Of a stretch of 64,000 bases of DNA, positions 33,869-44,593 are shown in pieces; the first letter of the stretch is position 1; each line of letters opens with the position of its first letter. The stretch comes from Flammula alnicola (lineage: Eukaryota; Basidiomycota; Agaricomycetes; Agaricales; Strophariaceae), in the NCBI GenBank assembly GCA_015499995.1, contig JADNRV010000032.1:62001-126000 (forward strand), read 5' to 3'. The translations under genes and the position numbers were made by a program. The notes beneath the pieces were generated by a model that did no database searches, was not told the DNA's origin, and saw only the letters and a program-made list of their open reading frames with translations.

Positions 33869-34946
33869 TTAGATCAGCTCGACCTCTCCTCTTGCTACAA
33901 GCTGCTCTGCAACGGAATACGGCATGAGCGATATGTGGCCCTTCTCCATATCCAAGGTAGCTCCACTATGCGATGCGATGATGAGCAAAAAAAAGGTGAT
34001 ACAAAAAAAGAATACCGACTCTGGAAGACGTATCCGTGGACATCGTTGGAGCGCATGAACGAAAACAGGGCGAAATTTATCTGGCTCTGTGACTGAATAC
34101 TTATGAGCCCTTCATAAACTGGTGCGGACAGTGGATTAAACGGACTCATGGGTGGAACGAACAAAGGAGTATCATCTAAGTGAGACTGTTTTTCTGGAAG
34201 ACCCTGCAGAACTGAGAGATAGAAGTGTTGGTCCGTAATTTTTGCATGCCTACAGCTCGATTTTAGTGCAAGACCAATAGAACGAGTAGAGGAGTTGCTC
34301 ACCGACTTGCATGATCTCGTTCTGCGGCTGTCAGACGGGTCTGAACCTCGGCGTTCGTCGTTATGAACCGCGCATAGCGTTCGATCTGAATAACGTATGA
34401 GGGACGAGAATGAAAGACAAAGCTAATCGTGTGCTCACCTTGAATAACCGAGTTCGCACGTATGACCTCACGATAAATTTAACGCGTTCAATTTCTGTCT
34501 GGACAAGCATGATTCGTATGTGTTCTTCTTCGGATGTCGAAGGGTCTCCCCGTAGTAATTGCACAGCTTCTGACTAGCGAAAAGGCACAATTCGCGCAAA
34601 GAAATCAATGAGCCCAAAGTGTTTTTATATCGAGTATATTTGAGCGCACCTGCCGCCTGAGATGATCAAGCAGATTCGTCAAAAGATCTTCCTGGGCTGG
34701 GAGAATGTCTGGGGCATGGCGTTCGTTCATCCACTGTCGCGTGAGCTGCTCCAGTGGTGTACCCCTTGGTTCTTCTTCTGGAAATAGGTCTACTCTTCGT
34801 TCTGCTTGTACAGCTGGGACCATTGGGACATCGTTGAAGAGGTTGTCATCGTCACGGTCGTCGTCGCCTGAAGCGTGGAATGAGGGTCCAGCAATCGCAT
34901 TGGAGCCACCGGCCTGCAAAAGCTCATATTCTCTTTCCCAATCCAT
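33869..34946 (-). CDS. SLD5: GINS complex subunit SLD5
   Basis: Part of the GINS tetramer (with PSF1-3), which joins Cdc45 and MCM2-7 to form the replicative helicase. Six exons (minus): 34946-34650, 34573-34439, 34385-34303, 34249-34146, 34086-34020, 33965-33869. Phases agree and give 260 residues. The N-terminus is disordered and acidic. The helical A-domain contains LEQLTRQWMNERHAPDILP, EIERVKFIVRSYVRTRLFKI and HFYLSVLQGLP. The short C-terminal B-domain (RPVFVHALQR, PDGATLDMEKGHI, ARGEVELI) ends at the stop as in other SLD5 proteins. Convergent with the NC2-alpha gene, with about 200 bp between stops. Confidence 0.92.
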
Positions 34947-35730
34947 ATTTGAATGGTAGATATTGTCGTGATAAGCCTTGGTCTGGAAGATTGTAAGAAA
35001 TGTGTGGACAGTGGACTGAGCTTCTGTAGAATCTCAAATGAGATCCTCGTCGCGTTTGGGGCTACCCTAAATTATCACGTGACGATCAACCATTCGCCAT
35101 CTGGCACTCTTGATTCTTGAACTTGAGTCTTGACCATTACGATTGTACAGGTTTGCGGCTCGGATGCCCACAGTAAGTGACTTGGGCTCGATGTGTTAAG
35201 GATTTTTTAACTCACTTATGTTTTTGCCTTTCTGGACTTTGCAGCCTGCCAATTTCTACGCAAATTACGAGTCCTAGTACTACCCAGACAAATGTTTCCA
35301 GCCGCAAGAAATTACCCCGCTTTTAAAGCTATTCGCCTGTCTTTTTCGCCGCACAGCTTCAACCTGAGAATGAAAGCTGGGAAGTACACGCTATCATGAC
35401 TTTTATCTACTCATACATGTGGCTATCAGAATAGAACATACGTTACATCCGAGTCGATGCCAAACAAGGTGCTGGTTGATATTTCTGACGTCTGATCACC
35501 GCCTGGTCCGCAATTACCCCTCGGACATTTTCAAATCAGCGAGCAGCCAATCTTCAAGCTCAAGGTGAATCACTCCTATCGCCTCTGGTCAAACTATAAA
35601 TTGATCCAACGGCAGTCAGCCCATTTTTCATCTCGGTCAGAAGTACTTATAACGGAAGACGCGAAGCCCAGCAAGGACTTGAGCCATCCAGGCTTGACGA
35701 CATCGACTGCCAACCCACGGTGGTCGGTAT
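34947..35730. other. SLD5 upstream region
   Basis: Divergent promoter gap between SLD5 and the membrane-protein gene at 35731. No further gene seen. Confidence 0.35.
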
Positions 35731-36661
35731 ATGCCAACTATTTTTACTCGCGACCTTGATCTTGACCTCACTCTTGAATCTGAAGCGCGTACCACTCTGA
35801 TCCTCGTCGGGATAGGCGTCTCTATCCTGGTGCTCGCTACTGCCATTGTCTTCTACGGTTCTCCTGTCTTTCAAACCGTGTGCTATAAATTAGGCCTCCC
35901 TGGTCGACTTTCAAACCCGACTGACGTCAAGGTACGTGTCTGTGGATTTGTTTGCTTTCGTCTACGTCTCACGTTCGTCTATTTCTCAGACGAGCGAATC
36001 CAGCAACGCGGCCTCCAACCCCAGCGGCACAGATATCCCTATCTCAAACTCTACGATGCAACTTCGATGCGAACAAAGGCCGAATAATGCCCATCGGATG
36101 TCTGCGTTCTTTGGTCCCATCCGAAAACGCCCATCTGCTCCACACCATCGCAACATAACCGTTTATCGCGGGGCTAGTGGACTCCATATACCCCCTGCTA
36201 CTACTCGTGGGTCTCCTTACCTCAGTGGAGCTCAGATGACAACCACGCCATCGGCACCTACAGGCGTTGTCACTCCACACATCGCTGGATGGATGGCGGT
36301 GGCTGACTCTGTCGTGGGACGCCACCCTCATGCCGAACCACTTAGTACCCGCGTTGCCACAAAAGCCGAGATTGATATGATTTCTGGCCACGTTCATATT
36401 CCTTGGGCCTACAAGAGCGGTCACAAACCACAGCATGTACGCCTCAAAGTTCAGAAGCCTGATGTGATTTATGCCCCTACTCCTGTCCAACCTGGATTGC
36501 TCAAGGACATCGGTAATATCCGCGGGCGGGATATCTTGGTAGCTGAGAGCAACACCAAGATAGTAAAAGGATCATCGAAGGGCAAAAGCGTCCGCCGTAC
36601 CCGTGGCAAGGAAAACATGCCGGCGGTTCTGTCTACAATGGCAACAATGGCCTGCAACTAG
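35731..36661 (+). CDS. Single-pass membrane protein, unknown function
   Basis: Two exons, 35731-35931 and 35990-36661; phases agree and give 290 residues. An acidic N-terminus (RDLDLDLTLESEA) precedes one membrane helix at about residues 21-43 (LILVGIGVSILVLATAIVFY). After a Ser/Pro-rich linker comes a cytosolic-looking basic domain with FGPIRKRPSAPHHRNITVYR, a VHIPWAYKSGHKPQH segment and a basic end (SVRRTRGKENMP). No family recognised. The absence of a cleavable signal and the basic C-terminal side favour an N-out, C-in orientation by the positive-inside rule. Confidence 0.65.
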
Positions 36662-36968
36662 TCTGTCTATACCTTTTACCCTCTTCTCTGGATCTTGCTA
36701 CGTTTCGGACTCGCGGACTTTATCTTGATAACCCATTTCTATCTCTATCTGCTTATGGCTGGATTGCTTCATTCGCCGACGGGTCAGATGGCTTTCACAT
36801 CAAAACTCCAAACCCTCACTAAAAATTCCATATGATTCTCCAGGACTTCTCTGTTTCAACGGCGTGGTTACCATGCGTTCTATGATTTTTCCGTTAGTCA
36901 GTGAGGACTCGTTTATCTTCTACTACTTCCTCATATAGAAGCTCTATATAATTTTACTACCCTCAACA

Positions 36969-37139
36969 ATGGCGTCATTTGTTTCTTTCCCTTTCTCAAG
37001 TCCTCAGAATGTGTACGACGATCCTGACGCCTCGTTCTCTCGGGCCGACAGGGTCCGCTCACATATTTGGCGCCTATGGTTAGCTCGTACCTACTACCCC
37101 AGGGTCGCCCATGCTTGCAAACCCATGCTAGCGTGTTAG
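36969..37139 (+). CDS. Small ORF, 56 residues, hypothetical
   Basis: Starts at ATGG after a TATATAA stretch (about 36946) and encodes MASFVSFPFSSPQN, then a DDPDASFSRADRVR segment and a basic-aromatic IWRLWLARTYYPR. No family recognised. The promoter-like spacing and balanced composition argue mildly for a gene. The stretch to 37633 otherwise holds nothing I can support. Confidence 0.3.
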   Translation: MASFVSFPFSSPQNVYDDPDASFSRADRVRSHIWRLWLARTYYPRVAHACKPMLAC

Positions 37140-37633
37140 CTCCTTTTTCGTGGAAAGTCTCCCGTTATTGGGTAGTTTAGTAGGAGTGAAATTTAAGGTT
37201 TTTCACCTCTCAATTTTATGCCTCCCTGTACCTGTACCTCGCGGACTGTTGCGTTATGTCGTCACAAAGGACACAGCCATATGTTTTCCGCATTGTTCCT
37301 TGTTAGAAGTATCCTTGACGCCGCGATTGGGATAATAATAATTTTACCCACATCCTCCCTGGAGCAGCTGTGGAGCTGCCGAAATTATGAACTACTTGAT
37401 CTCTTGATCTCTATTTAGATCCCTTCAAAGACGGCCGAACGCCCCGGAATAAATTGTTGTCCTTAGGCCAGGATTATTACGCAACTACCTCTCTTCCCAC
37501 TCTCGTCCTTATCTCTCATTGTTCTCCGTTTTACTTGGATATCCCACTTCATTTCAACGTCTTGACGTACGTGCGCAAACCTATCGATCCGACAACCAAC
37601 ACCCGCTCTATTTCTCCTTGGGTAAACATATGA

Positions 37634-38785
37634 ATGGCAGCCCAAGCGAGGTTCGAAATTCCAGAGAGCTTCTCCTTGCATGCCATAACGCCCTCTCGTA
37701 AGCTACTATCCACTCGGCCTTAAGGATTTTCGGACACAAACTAATAAAAACATGGGCATCAGACATCCCGCCGGAGAACGTCCTCATCAGCGACGCGCAA
37801 GCCATTTTGGAGGTATCTGCCTCTTGGCAAGCAGGGAAGGTGCATCAAAATATCAAGACCTTCATTCACCGAGAGTCCGAGGGAGACCAGAAGTCATCCA
37901 ACGCTTGGCACTGTACAGTGACCGAAATTCAAAAAGACGAGATTTCCTTCAGCAAACTTTGGTCCAAGTTGGGGAAGAACAAAGTGCGGCATCAGAAAAG
38001 GTGAATCTCTTGCATTCTCCGTACAAGCTTGCTCATGTATAAACACGACGATCGGAACCATCGAGCTATGTCGCCGGCCTCGCTAAAGTAGCACGCGTCA
38101 AATATATATCGGAATCGCAATCAATATGGACGATGTTAGCCACCTATCCTCCTCCATTGTCTCCTCGAGTATTCGCCGTGTATCAAGCCTCGTGGCTATT
38201 TGAACATTCGCACAAACGCAGAGGGTAAGAGTTTGTTTAAAATACCTAGGAAGACTATCAACTCAAACCCGGCAAAGGATTGTGGTCACGCTACCTGTCG
38301 ACCTTTCCTCCAAGGACACGCAGGATCTCACTGAAGTCGAGGAAAAGGGCGTAAGAGGTCGGTTTGTCTCGGTCGAGCATATTCACGAACTAGACGGCGA
38401 CATTATTGAGTGGCGAAGGCTGGCTCGTGTGGACCCAGGTGGGTTGATTCCCAAGTTTTGGGTGCAAAGACAGGTGCCGAACAGGATGATTGAGGCGAGT
38501 CTTGTTAATTTTCTGTATGGTGATGATTTGACATGCCTCCTATCCCGGGTACCTCAACAGGAAAATCTTTCATTTGTCAGATGGTTGAAGGGCCTCAAAC
38601 GAGAAGATAAAAGCGGAGATAGTGGCGAGGAGAGTGATCAATTGACAGATCCCCATCGGGGGCGACTGCCATTGCAAGAATTTCAAGACCGTCAAGGAAA
38701 TAGACCATCGTCAGGACAAGAAATTCAAGAGACTACAGAATACGCAAGCACGCCGCAAGGTGCTTCAAGCCTCAATTCTTCATAA
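37634..38785 (+). CDS. DUF3074 (START-like) domain protein
   Basis: Exons 37634-37697, 37763-38000, 38066-38224 and 38278-38785; phases agree. The start MAAQARFEIPESF is chosen over the ATG four bases upstream because only this frame splices into SHIPPENVLISDAQ. Family-type motifs follow in order: WHCTVTEIQKDEISFSKLW, SYVAGLAKVARV, YPPPLSPRVFAVYQAS, IVVTLPVDLSS, VRGRFVSVEHIHEL and IIEWRRLARVDPGG-IP. DUF3074 proteins have a START/SRPBCC-like fold, so lipid binding is likely but not shown. The stretch 38495-38560 is open in frame but bordered as a GC-AG intron (gcgagt...acag, 66 nt). Removing it gives MIE-ENLSFVRWL, the form expected in the family. The tail is charged and disordered. Confidence 0.75.
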
Positions 38786-39010
38786 CTTGTCAAGCCGTAT
38801 GCATAAATTCGGGCTCCTTGCCATACCTTTCGACTACAATCTCTTTTAGTTCAAAAGAGATCCGAAGATATTTGGCACTTACTGGTTCGTCAGAAAATCG
38901 TTCGATCTGTGACATCGGATACAACCTTAATGCACTGAACACAAGATAGACAAGAGCAGCCGTGTTTGAATGAAATACAATTACAAACTCTATAACGCAG
39001 CGTCAAACAT

Positions 39011-39739
39011 CTAAATAGCATCATTTTCAACGAGTTTGCCACAAATGATATACTTGTTTGAGAAGTGGTCAATCCAGCCTGAAGGATTAGATGTAAAAAT
39101 TGGCATAGGATCCTAAGTCCAACGGTAGGGAGAAAGAACGGACCTTTCATATTGTCACTGAATGTACCGGATGACGCGTCAGCAACACTCAACCTGAATA
39201 ATTTCAAGACTTACATCTCATCGTGCTTCAAGTCGGTCAGTTTATCAAGTGGTTGGTCCACGGGCGTCAGCATATCTGGCAGAAATCAGTAAGAGCGCTG
39301 ACACGAAGGCAGCAGGTCAAATATACCGAGATCAAATGACTGCTTGGCCATTCCCCGAGACGCATCTCTACCAGCAAAATTGCCATACATCCCATCTACA
39401 GATATATTAGTCCAACTAGGGCGTGAATATTAATCTTTGAGACGTACTGGGTCCATAGAAATTCCTTCCAGCTGTGACATCGAATACAATTCCGTTAATG
39501 GCCAGCAATATCCTTCCTCCATCAAGTCCGCTGAATGGTTCCAGAGTCTTGGGGGTATAGATTCTGTAAAGAACGGTTGGAGGGTGGGCTTTAGGAAGCC
39601 AGGAGTATCCAGCTTTAAATTCGTTTGGGATTGTAGTTGGCTTGGATGTCGTGGGGAAGATTATGCGTTGCACGGAGTACAGGATGTACAGAAAGAGCGC
39701 AGTGTTTACCGGTGTTCCCAGGTCCAAAGAGAGAGCCAT
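39011..39739 (-). CDS. DAP1: DAP1/PGRMC-like cytochrome b5-fold haem-binding protein
   Basis: Membrane-associated progesterone receptor-type protein; in yeasts Dap1 binds haem and supports the sterol demethylase Erg11. Five exons (minus): 39739-39448, 39395-39327, 39275-39215, 39157-39144 (14 nt), 39078-39011. Phases agree and give 167 residues. An N-terminal membrane anchor (about 12-28) is followed by the domain: YTPKTLEPFSGLDGGRILLA, INGIVFDVTAGRNFYGP, GMYGNFAGRDASRGMAKQSF and MKGWIDHFSNKY. The tyrosines used for haem ligation in this family are present at NFYGP and GMYGNFAGRD. Gene symbol by similarity. Confidence 0.88.
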
Positions 39740-39934
39740 ATTTGTGTCTTTTTCAAAGTACGGCCTTCTTCAACAAGGTATCCTGGATGGATAGTAGACG
39801 GTGGAAACGAAAAAGGGTGTGGATTCGTTATGGATGAGTTGGGGTTGGACGGTGGGCCCGGCAATTTAGTCAGCGAAGTGCTGGTCTCCGGTCAATACGA
39901 ATAATTATAAAGTCATATCTCCAGTTCTGATATC

Positions 39935-40017
39935 GGCCTTATGGTCTAGTAGCATGATTCTTCCTTTGGGCGATGCACAATTGGAAGAGGTCCTGGGTTC
40001 AATTCCCAGTGAGGCCC
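39935..40017 (+). tRNA. tRNA-Pro(UGG) with a short intron
   Basis: Acceptor arms GGCCTTA/TGAGGCC, a D-arm with GGTCTAGTAGCATGA, an anticodon stem CTTCC/GGAAG and a T-arm CTGGG-TTCAATT-CCCAG. The anticodon TGG lies in TTTGGG, followed by about 11 nt of intron (around cgatgcacaatt) at the canonical position after base 37. A T run follows at 40018, a normal Pol III stop. Confidence 0.92.
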
Positions 40018-40022
40018 TTTTT
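40018..40022 (+). terminator. Pol III terminator of the tRNA gene
   Basis: Five T residues directly after the discriminator base of tRNA-Pro. Confidence 0.8.
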
Positions 40023-40210
40023 GAAAACAAAATAAATCAAGCTGGGTTCTCGAGTCTATAATTTGTACTTAGTTTAAGTTGGTCGAATTTGATTCTTGAC
40101 TCTCTCTCCTCCAATTCAACTTGAATCGTTTGTAGGCTCGGATCAAGCTCCCTTATCAGGATGCCGCTGTTTGTTTTTGTGTATATTGATTTATGTGGAG
40201 ACAGCCACTT

Positions 40211-40291
40211 TTGACTTTCCGCCCTGAACCTTAATTTTATTTTTGGATTTGGAATTCTAGAAAGTCCGCCTTCCGCCTTTGTTTACTTTGG
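40211..40291 (+). repeat. Left terminal inverted repeat (core)
   Basis: Pairs with 41260-41339. The strongest block is the shared GGAATTCTAGAAAGTCCGCC. Confidence 0.8.
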
Positions 40292-40433
40292 CTCATTGTC
40301 CGAAATGGGTACGTGCTAAGAATAACTCGTGCTTTTCCTACTCACATCATCCCCGCCAAACTCACTTCCAGAACCACGCCCCCCTCTTGTGAATCCGCGA
40401 CTTCATTCTCAGCGGTACCCCCGGACTTGTACC

Positions 40434-41047
40434 ATGGCCACGGCGGGCATCTCGCCCAAGCCATTCTTCTTCGACTTCAGGGCGGCGGTCTCGATGGTGC
40501 ACGAGAGCCTGAACGGACTCGAGCTACAAGACCATGAGAACGGAGTGGGAAGAAGGTGAAGCAAGATGTGAGGGCAAACTGCTGACCGCTGGCGTACAGC
40601 TCTGACCAACTGCCCATGGATCCCCATCGACCGCCCATGAAACACACTCAGACAGCCCCGAGCACCCTCGATTACGTGCGGCTAGGCACGAGCACCCCTC
40701 TCGACCGCCTGTGGATGCCTACTGCCGCCCACGAAGGCTCGCGAGCAACCGACACCCACTTGCGAACACCTCAAATACCCATGAACACCCGCGGCACCCC
40801 TGGACCGCCCCTGCACGCTTACAACCCGCCCACAAATACAAACCTCGCGAGCACCTTGGGCGGTGAAGGAACACGAAGGGGAGTGAGGGCCACCAGGTAT
40901 ATCTCCATCCCTGCGTTCTCGCGCCCTCTGTCCGACCACGCCCTCCCCATTCTAACTCACTCTAATACACCTATGTACATTGCATACCGTGACTTAGTAG
41001 TAATCCATCCCTTTCTTACCTTGTCGTGTACTTTTCACTCTCTGTAG
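40434..41047 (+). CDS. Two-exon ORF inside the TIR element, unknown product
   Basis: Exons 40434-40555 and 40600-41047 with a 44-nt GT-AG intron; phases agree and give 189 residues. The start is in a strong accATGG context. Segments: MATAGISPKPFFFDFRAAVS, LNGLELQDHENGVG, a Pro/Thr/Arg-rich middle (PHRPPMKHTQTAPSTLD, NTRGTPGPPLHAYNPP) and an ordinary C-terminal part ending LSCTFHSL. No recognised domain and no transposase motif. It may be captured host sequence or the element's own uncharacterised gene. Confidence 0.45.
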
Positions 41048-41259
41048 AAATGTTGCTTAAATTGTCTTCTAAGTATTCTATTTAGTGTATAAAATATATT
41101 TATCTTAAAGCTACATGCGTGTGGTTATCCCGCCGTTGGGCCTGCAGCTTCTGCGAGCCAGCAGGGATCCGAACTTTGCATTGATGCATCATGCCAGCGT
41201 TTGCGGCCCCATGAGCTAGAACGGCAGCCGCCCGCGCTCAGCCTATTTTCGGTCGAGAA

Positions 41260-41339
41260 CCAAAGTAAACAAAGGCGGGGCGGACTTTCTAGAATTCCAA
41301 ATCCCAAAAGAAAATTAAGGTTCAGGGCGGAAAGTCAAC
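41260..41339 (-). repeat. Right terminal inverted repeat (core)
   Basis: Reverse complement of the left repeat with a few substitutions and indels. Confidence 0.8.
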
Positions 41340-41376
41340 AACTGGAGACAGCACATCCTGACAAGGGGCTTGCTTC

Positions 41377-42592
41377 AATGTCCGCGATTCTGGGGGGTTG
41401 TTTGTGGCCACCGCTTGGACCAGTCTCCACACCTATGCCTTAACCTTTGCTGGAAAATTTGTGTTTGGACATGTCTCGGAGGATTTCGCCTACTTAGAAT
41501 CTTACAATGTTTTCAACTGGTAAAGATATGCGTGAAGCGGTGTGCTATATTTGAGCTTTTTATCTTACACATCAATGTATCACCAGTTGTGCATCCTGAG
41601 CTCTATAAATTTGTAAGAGGCATATAAGAGAACATTTTTATATGTTCCATCAAAAATATCCACGTAGAGTGAGCCAGAGACCTCTCTTTCGAGGTTAGAA
41701 TCTCAAATCCGATGTTATTTCGATACATCAGTATTGAGCACGTGACCTCCGAATAAAAAATATCCGGAGTCCCACTACAATCCCAATAATCATCGAAATC
41801 TGATTATCGAAATCGATATTCCCTCCCAATCCCTCCTGCACCGACCACTTGCTCCAAATGAACGTCCCGCATCATGGTATACCATGTAGTACTTACTTAA
41901 GAGTCGATGCATCTTTGCACGCACGCGCCGCACGCGGTTGCCGCGCGTATGTGACCGTTGTGACAATCGAGCATCACGGTAGCTTCTCGTCATAAACCAC
42001 CTCAGCTATGAGCCACGACAACATCCTGAGCTCTCAGGTATTTTTTAAACGACCATAATACTATACTAGTATACTTGTGTCAACTTTGCTTGGTCGAAAA
42101 CGATACCGCTGTTTTCAAGATCCTGTTTTTCTGATTTTACACATACCCGGGGTTCCATATCCTTTTGAAATAAAATGGAACGTATTTTCGACGATGTAAA
42201 GACACATTTGCATACAACTACATCTTAAGTGTCCATTTCAGCAAGAATTGTAGATGCGCGTTGAGTGTGGCGAGTGTAGAGGCTGCACGAGCAAGCCCTT
42301 GTTTTGATGGACTTTGAAGCAAGCCCCTTCTGCGAAGGTGCCCGGGAACCGGGCCGCAGCGGGGCTTGCTCCGAACCTAAATCGTTTGCTAATCGTCCAT
42401 GTTCGACTTCTTTTTTCTCCCACGTCCGAAAGCTTCTCGAAGTGTTCTCATGTCAGGCGCTTAAATTTGGTCGCAAAATACTATGAACTGCTTCTCTCCT
42501 GTTCACACGAACGACATCTGGGATGTCGTTCGGTGGTTACTAAGTGATTATGCCTGCGCTGAAAGCCCTCTTTACCCCAGCCAAGGAATCTG
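41377..42592. other. Intergenic
   Basis: No supported gene apart from the hairpin listed separately. Confidence 0.35.
42508..42532. other. Perfect 11-bp hairpin
   Basis: CGAACGACATC-tgg-GATGTCGTTCG: perfect arms with a 3-nt loop, 60 bp past the end of the minus-strand gene at 42593. Could be a 3' processing or structural element. Function unknown. Confidence 0.7.
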
Positions 42593-43006
42593 CTACGTAT
42601 CTCGCACTTCTCGTCGCTCTTCATGGTCCTTCGCATCCGCGGCTTCCTTGATGGTACGATAGACTTGCTCTCTCCGCCTCTGCTTGAGGAGTATCGGTCT
42701 CATCCTCGACATTGCTTCCCTGCCCAACCGAAAATCTCTGTCAAATTGGTCGATATATTCTTCGGCATCTGCACCGTTTCCATGTTGATCGTCAGGCCGA
42801 TTGTGTGATTCGTCGGAATCGTCGTGAACGACCTGTTCTGGTAAGGGGTTCGAGCTCTTGGTCTGGACTGGATGGCCGAATCGAAAGCTTTTTCGATGTA
42901 GCACCTTGATGTGTTGCCTGTGGGGCGGTGCCAAGGCGGACGCTCCGCACACGGTGAGGGTGAGGAGGATGACGACAAGCACGATTGGTGAAGCTAGACG
43001 ATGCAT
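42593..43006 (-). CDS. Small secreted protein, unknown
   Basis: A single exon of 137 residues. A clear signal peptide (MHRLASPIVLVVILLTLTVC, cleavage near GASALA) is followed by a hydrophilic, charged protein with HIKVLHRKSFRFG, an acidic VVHDDSDESHN and a helical basic end (ILLKQRRREQVYRTIKEA). It has no cysteines beyond the signal region, unlike most effector-type small secreted proteins. No family recognised. Confidence 0.6.
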   Translation of the reverse strand: MHRLASPIVLVVILLTLTVCGASALAPPHRQHIKVLHRKSFRFGHPVQTKSSNPLPEQVVHDDSDESHNRPDDQHGNGADAEEYIDQFDRDFRLGREAMSRMRPILLKQRRREQVYRTIKEAADAKDHEERREVRDT

Positions 43007-43551
43007 GGCTATGACTCTTGTATGAAACCGTAGTTCGAGCTAATTTCTAGACGATTACTGGGAGAATTTGTCCCCGAGGTACTAGGAAGCAAGGTCCGAT
43101 TGCTCAGTCTTCCTTTATATACGCCTTCTCAATGAAATGGATCGCGCGATGTCGTATGTCAGCCTCTTTCCTGGCTAAGGTTTGCGACGACAATTCTATT
43201 TATGACATGTCACCCACAGTATAATTTCCTATCAGCTACGGACTAGAGGTATGTGCAATATGCATTCCTTCGCTCTATTACAATTCGCATCCATGGATTT
43301 ATACTTAAGAACCCAATTTGAATAGATTATGATGGTCTCCATGTATCAACTCGATAACTTACGCAAAAAGTGCGATATTCGATCAACCAAGATCTTTATT
43401 TGTTGCGAAAAGCCGCGCTAGGACAAAGTACATTCAGATATTGGTGCTTATTTTTTGCTTGAAAGAGATAGATTGAGTACAAGGAAAATGTCAGTAACGA
43501 GAAAGATTGTCTTGACATTAAGAAAGCATGTCCAAGCAAGGATTCCGACGT
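43007..43551. other. Intergenic
   Basis: Upstream flank of the secreted-protein gene and downstream of the CPL1-like gene. Nothing supported. Confidence 0.35.
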
Positions 43552-44593
43552 TCACGCCTGAGATACCAGAACGGTCTCTGACAGGTAGGATTCTTCCTCG
43601 GACAGAACGCAGGAGTCACCAAGGAGATTGGGAGCATATCCTGGCATGCACCGGCGGACGACGCATTGTCCATGGATGCAGGAGACGTCAGAGACATCTT
43701 GAATGGCGGTGCAGTCTACGCCTTCAGGATGCATACCAGGGTGGTCCGGAAGAACACATCCGCCACCTGTTTTGACTTCGTTAGTCGGGTTACTGACATC
43801 CATGGACCAGAGACTCACAGCTCTCGAGGTCGTTCTCGGTATCTACGCACTCCCACGACTGCAGGCCGCGTCCGATAATGGGACAAGACGTCAATCCTTC
43901 TGCACATCGGTGGTCGTTGGGACCGTTCATTCCTCTTTTGTAAACGGGGTGGCTACTTGGGCAGGCTTTGAACAAACCACATTTGCCGTTACAAAGAGTG
44001 TACGGCTTCGCGCAGACGCATGTCGTGGGATGAGAACCATACAGGAAGGGAGTATAGCTGCGGACAAATATACTCGACATCAGCGGCGTGTTTATTTTCT
44101 TGGGGTTGCAAGTTACTGACCCATCCGTGCAGGTAAAACCACAAGGGTTCCCATGCTGGCAAGATGGCACGGAATGAGCCGGATAATGGCAAGTCTGCTT
44201 TTGACAAGCATTGACCTAGTAGAAGTTCAGTGCCTATGCAAAGCCAATAACCATGAAGGAACAAACCATTGCCGTGAGAGCAGATGTTACTGCAGATCTT
44301 CCAGCAACTTCTGTGGCCGAAATAGCAAAAGGGTTGGATGAAACGTAGCTAGGGATCTTGGAGATACAAAGACAGTCGTCTAAAAACTAATCAGCGATTA
44401 TTCAGATGCGATAAACGAAATCCAAACTTATGTTTCCAAAGGTAATGGGCTTGTAGGGGTAGTACAAGCTGGGCACCTTCAGAACGGCATCAACTTCTCC
44501 ACAGATATCTGTTCCACCGCCGAAGGACTGGGCCGCCCCAAGCAGAGAGAACGAGGAGATGAGGACCGCAACGTTGACGAACGCTGCGCGCAT
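43552..44593 (-). CDS. priA/CPL1-like cysteine-rich secreted protein
   Basis: Five exons (minus): 44593-44428, 44379-44267, 44215-44121, 44057-43819, 43766-43552. Phases agree and give 275 residues. The signal peptide is MRAAFVNVAVLISSFSLLGA. Landmarks: DICGEVDAVLKVPSLYYP, NDCLCISKIPSYV, CHYPAHSVPSCQHG, CGFTCTDGYTP, CVCAKPYTLCNGKCG, ECVDTENDLESCGGCV, DCTAIQDVSDVSC and VVRRCMPGYAPN. The final block matches the end of Lentinula priA and CPL1-like proteins, associated with fruiting or cell-surface functions in basidiomycetes. The spacing of cysteines suggests several disulphides. Exact role unknown. Confidence 0.85.

Larger units (their letters stand above)
40144..41373. mobile_element. 1.2-kb element with about 80-bp terminal inverted repeats
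   Basis: 40211-40291 and 41260-41339 are inverted repeats with few mismatches. Left-strand landmarks are TTGACTTTCCGCCCTGAACC, GGATTTGGAATTCTAGAAAG and CCGCCTTTGTTTACTTTGG. A further inverted match lies outside: 40144-40170, with cccttatcaggatg, against 41349-41373. The left side has an extra spacer of about 35 bp between the two blocks. No clear target duplication. It encodes no transposase but holds an intact two-exon ORF. Located 130 bp downstream of a tRNA. Confidence 0.75.

Noticed and set aside
39416..39904. Plus-strand open frame opposite the DAP1-like gene
   Set aside because: The minus-strand exons with cytochrome b5-type motifs and exact phase explain the region.
40650..40860. Tandem protein repeats in the C-rich middle of the TIR-element ORF
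   Set aside because: The accgcc/gagcacc words recur irregularly without a fixed unit; low complexity rather than a true repeat array.
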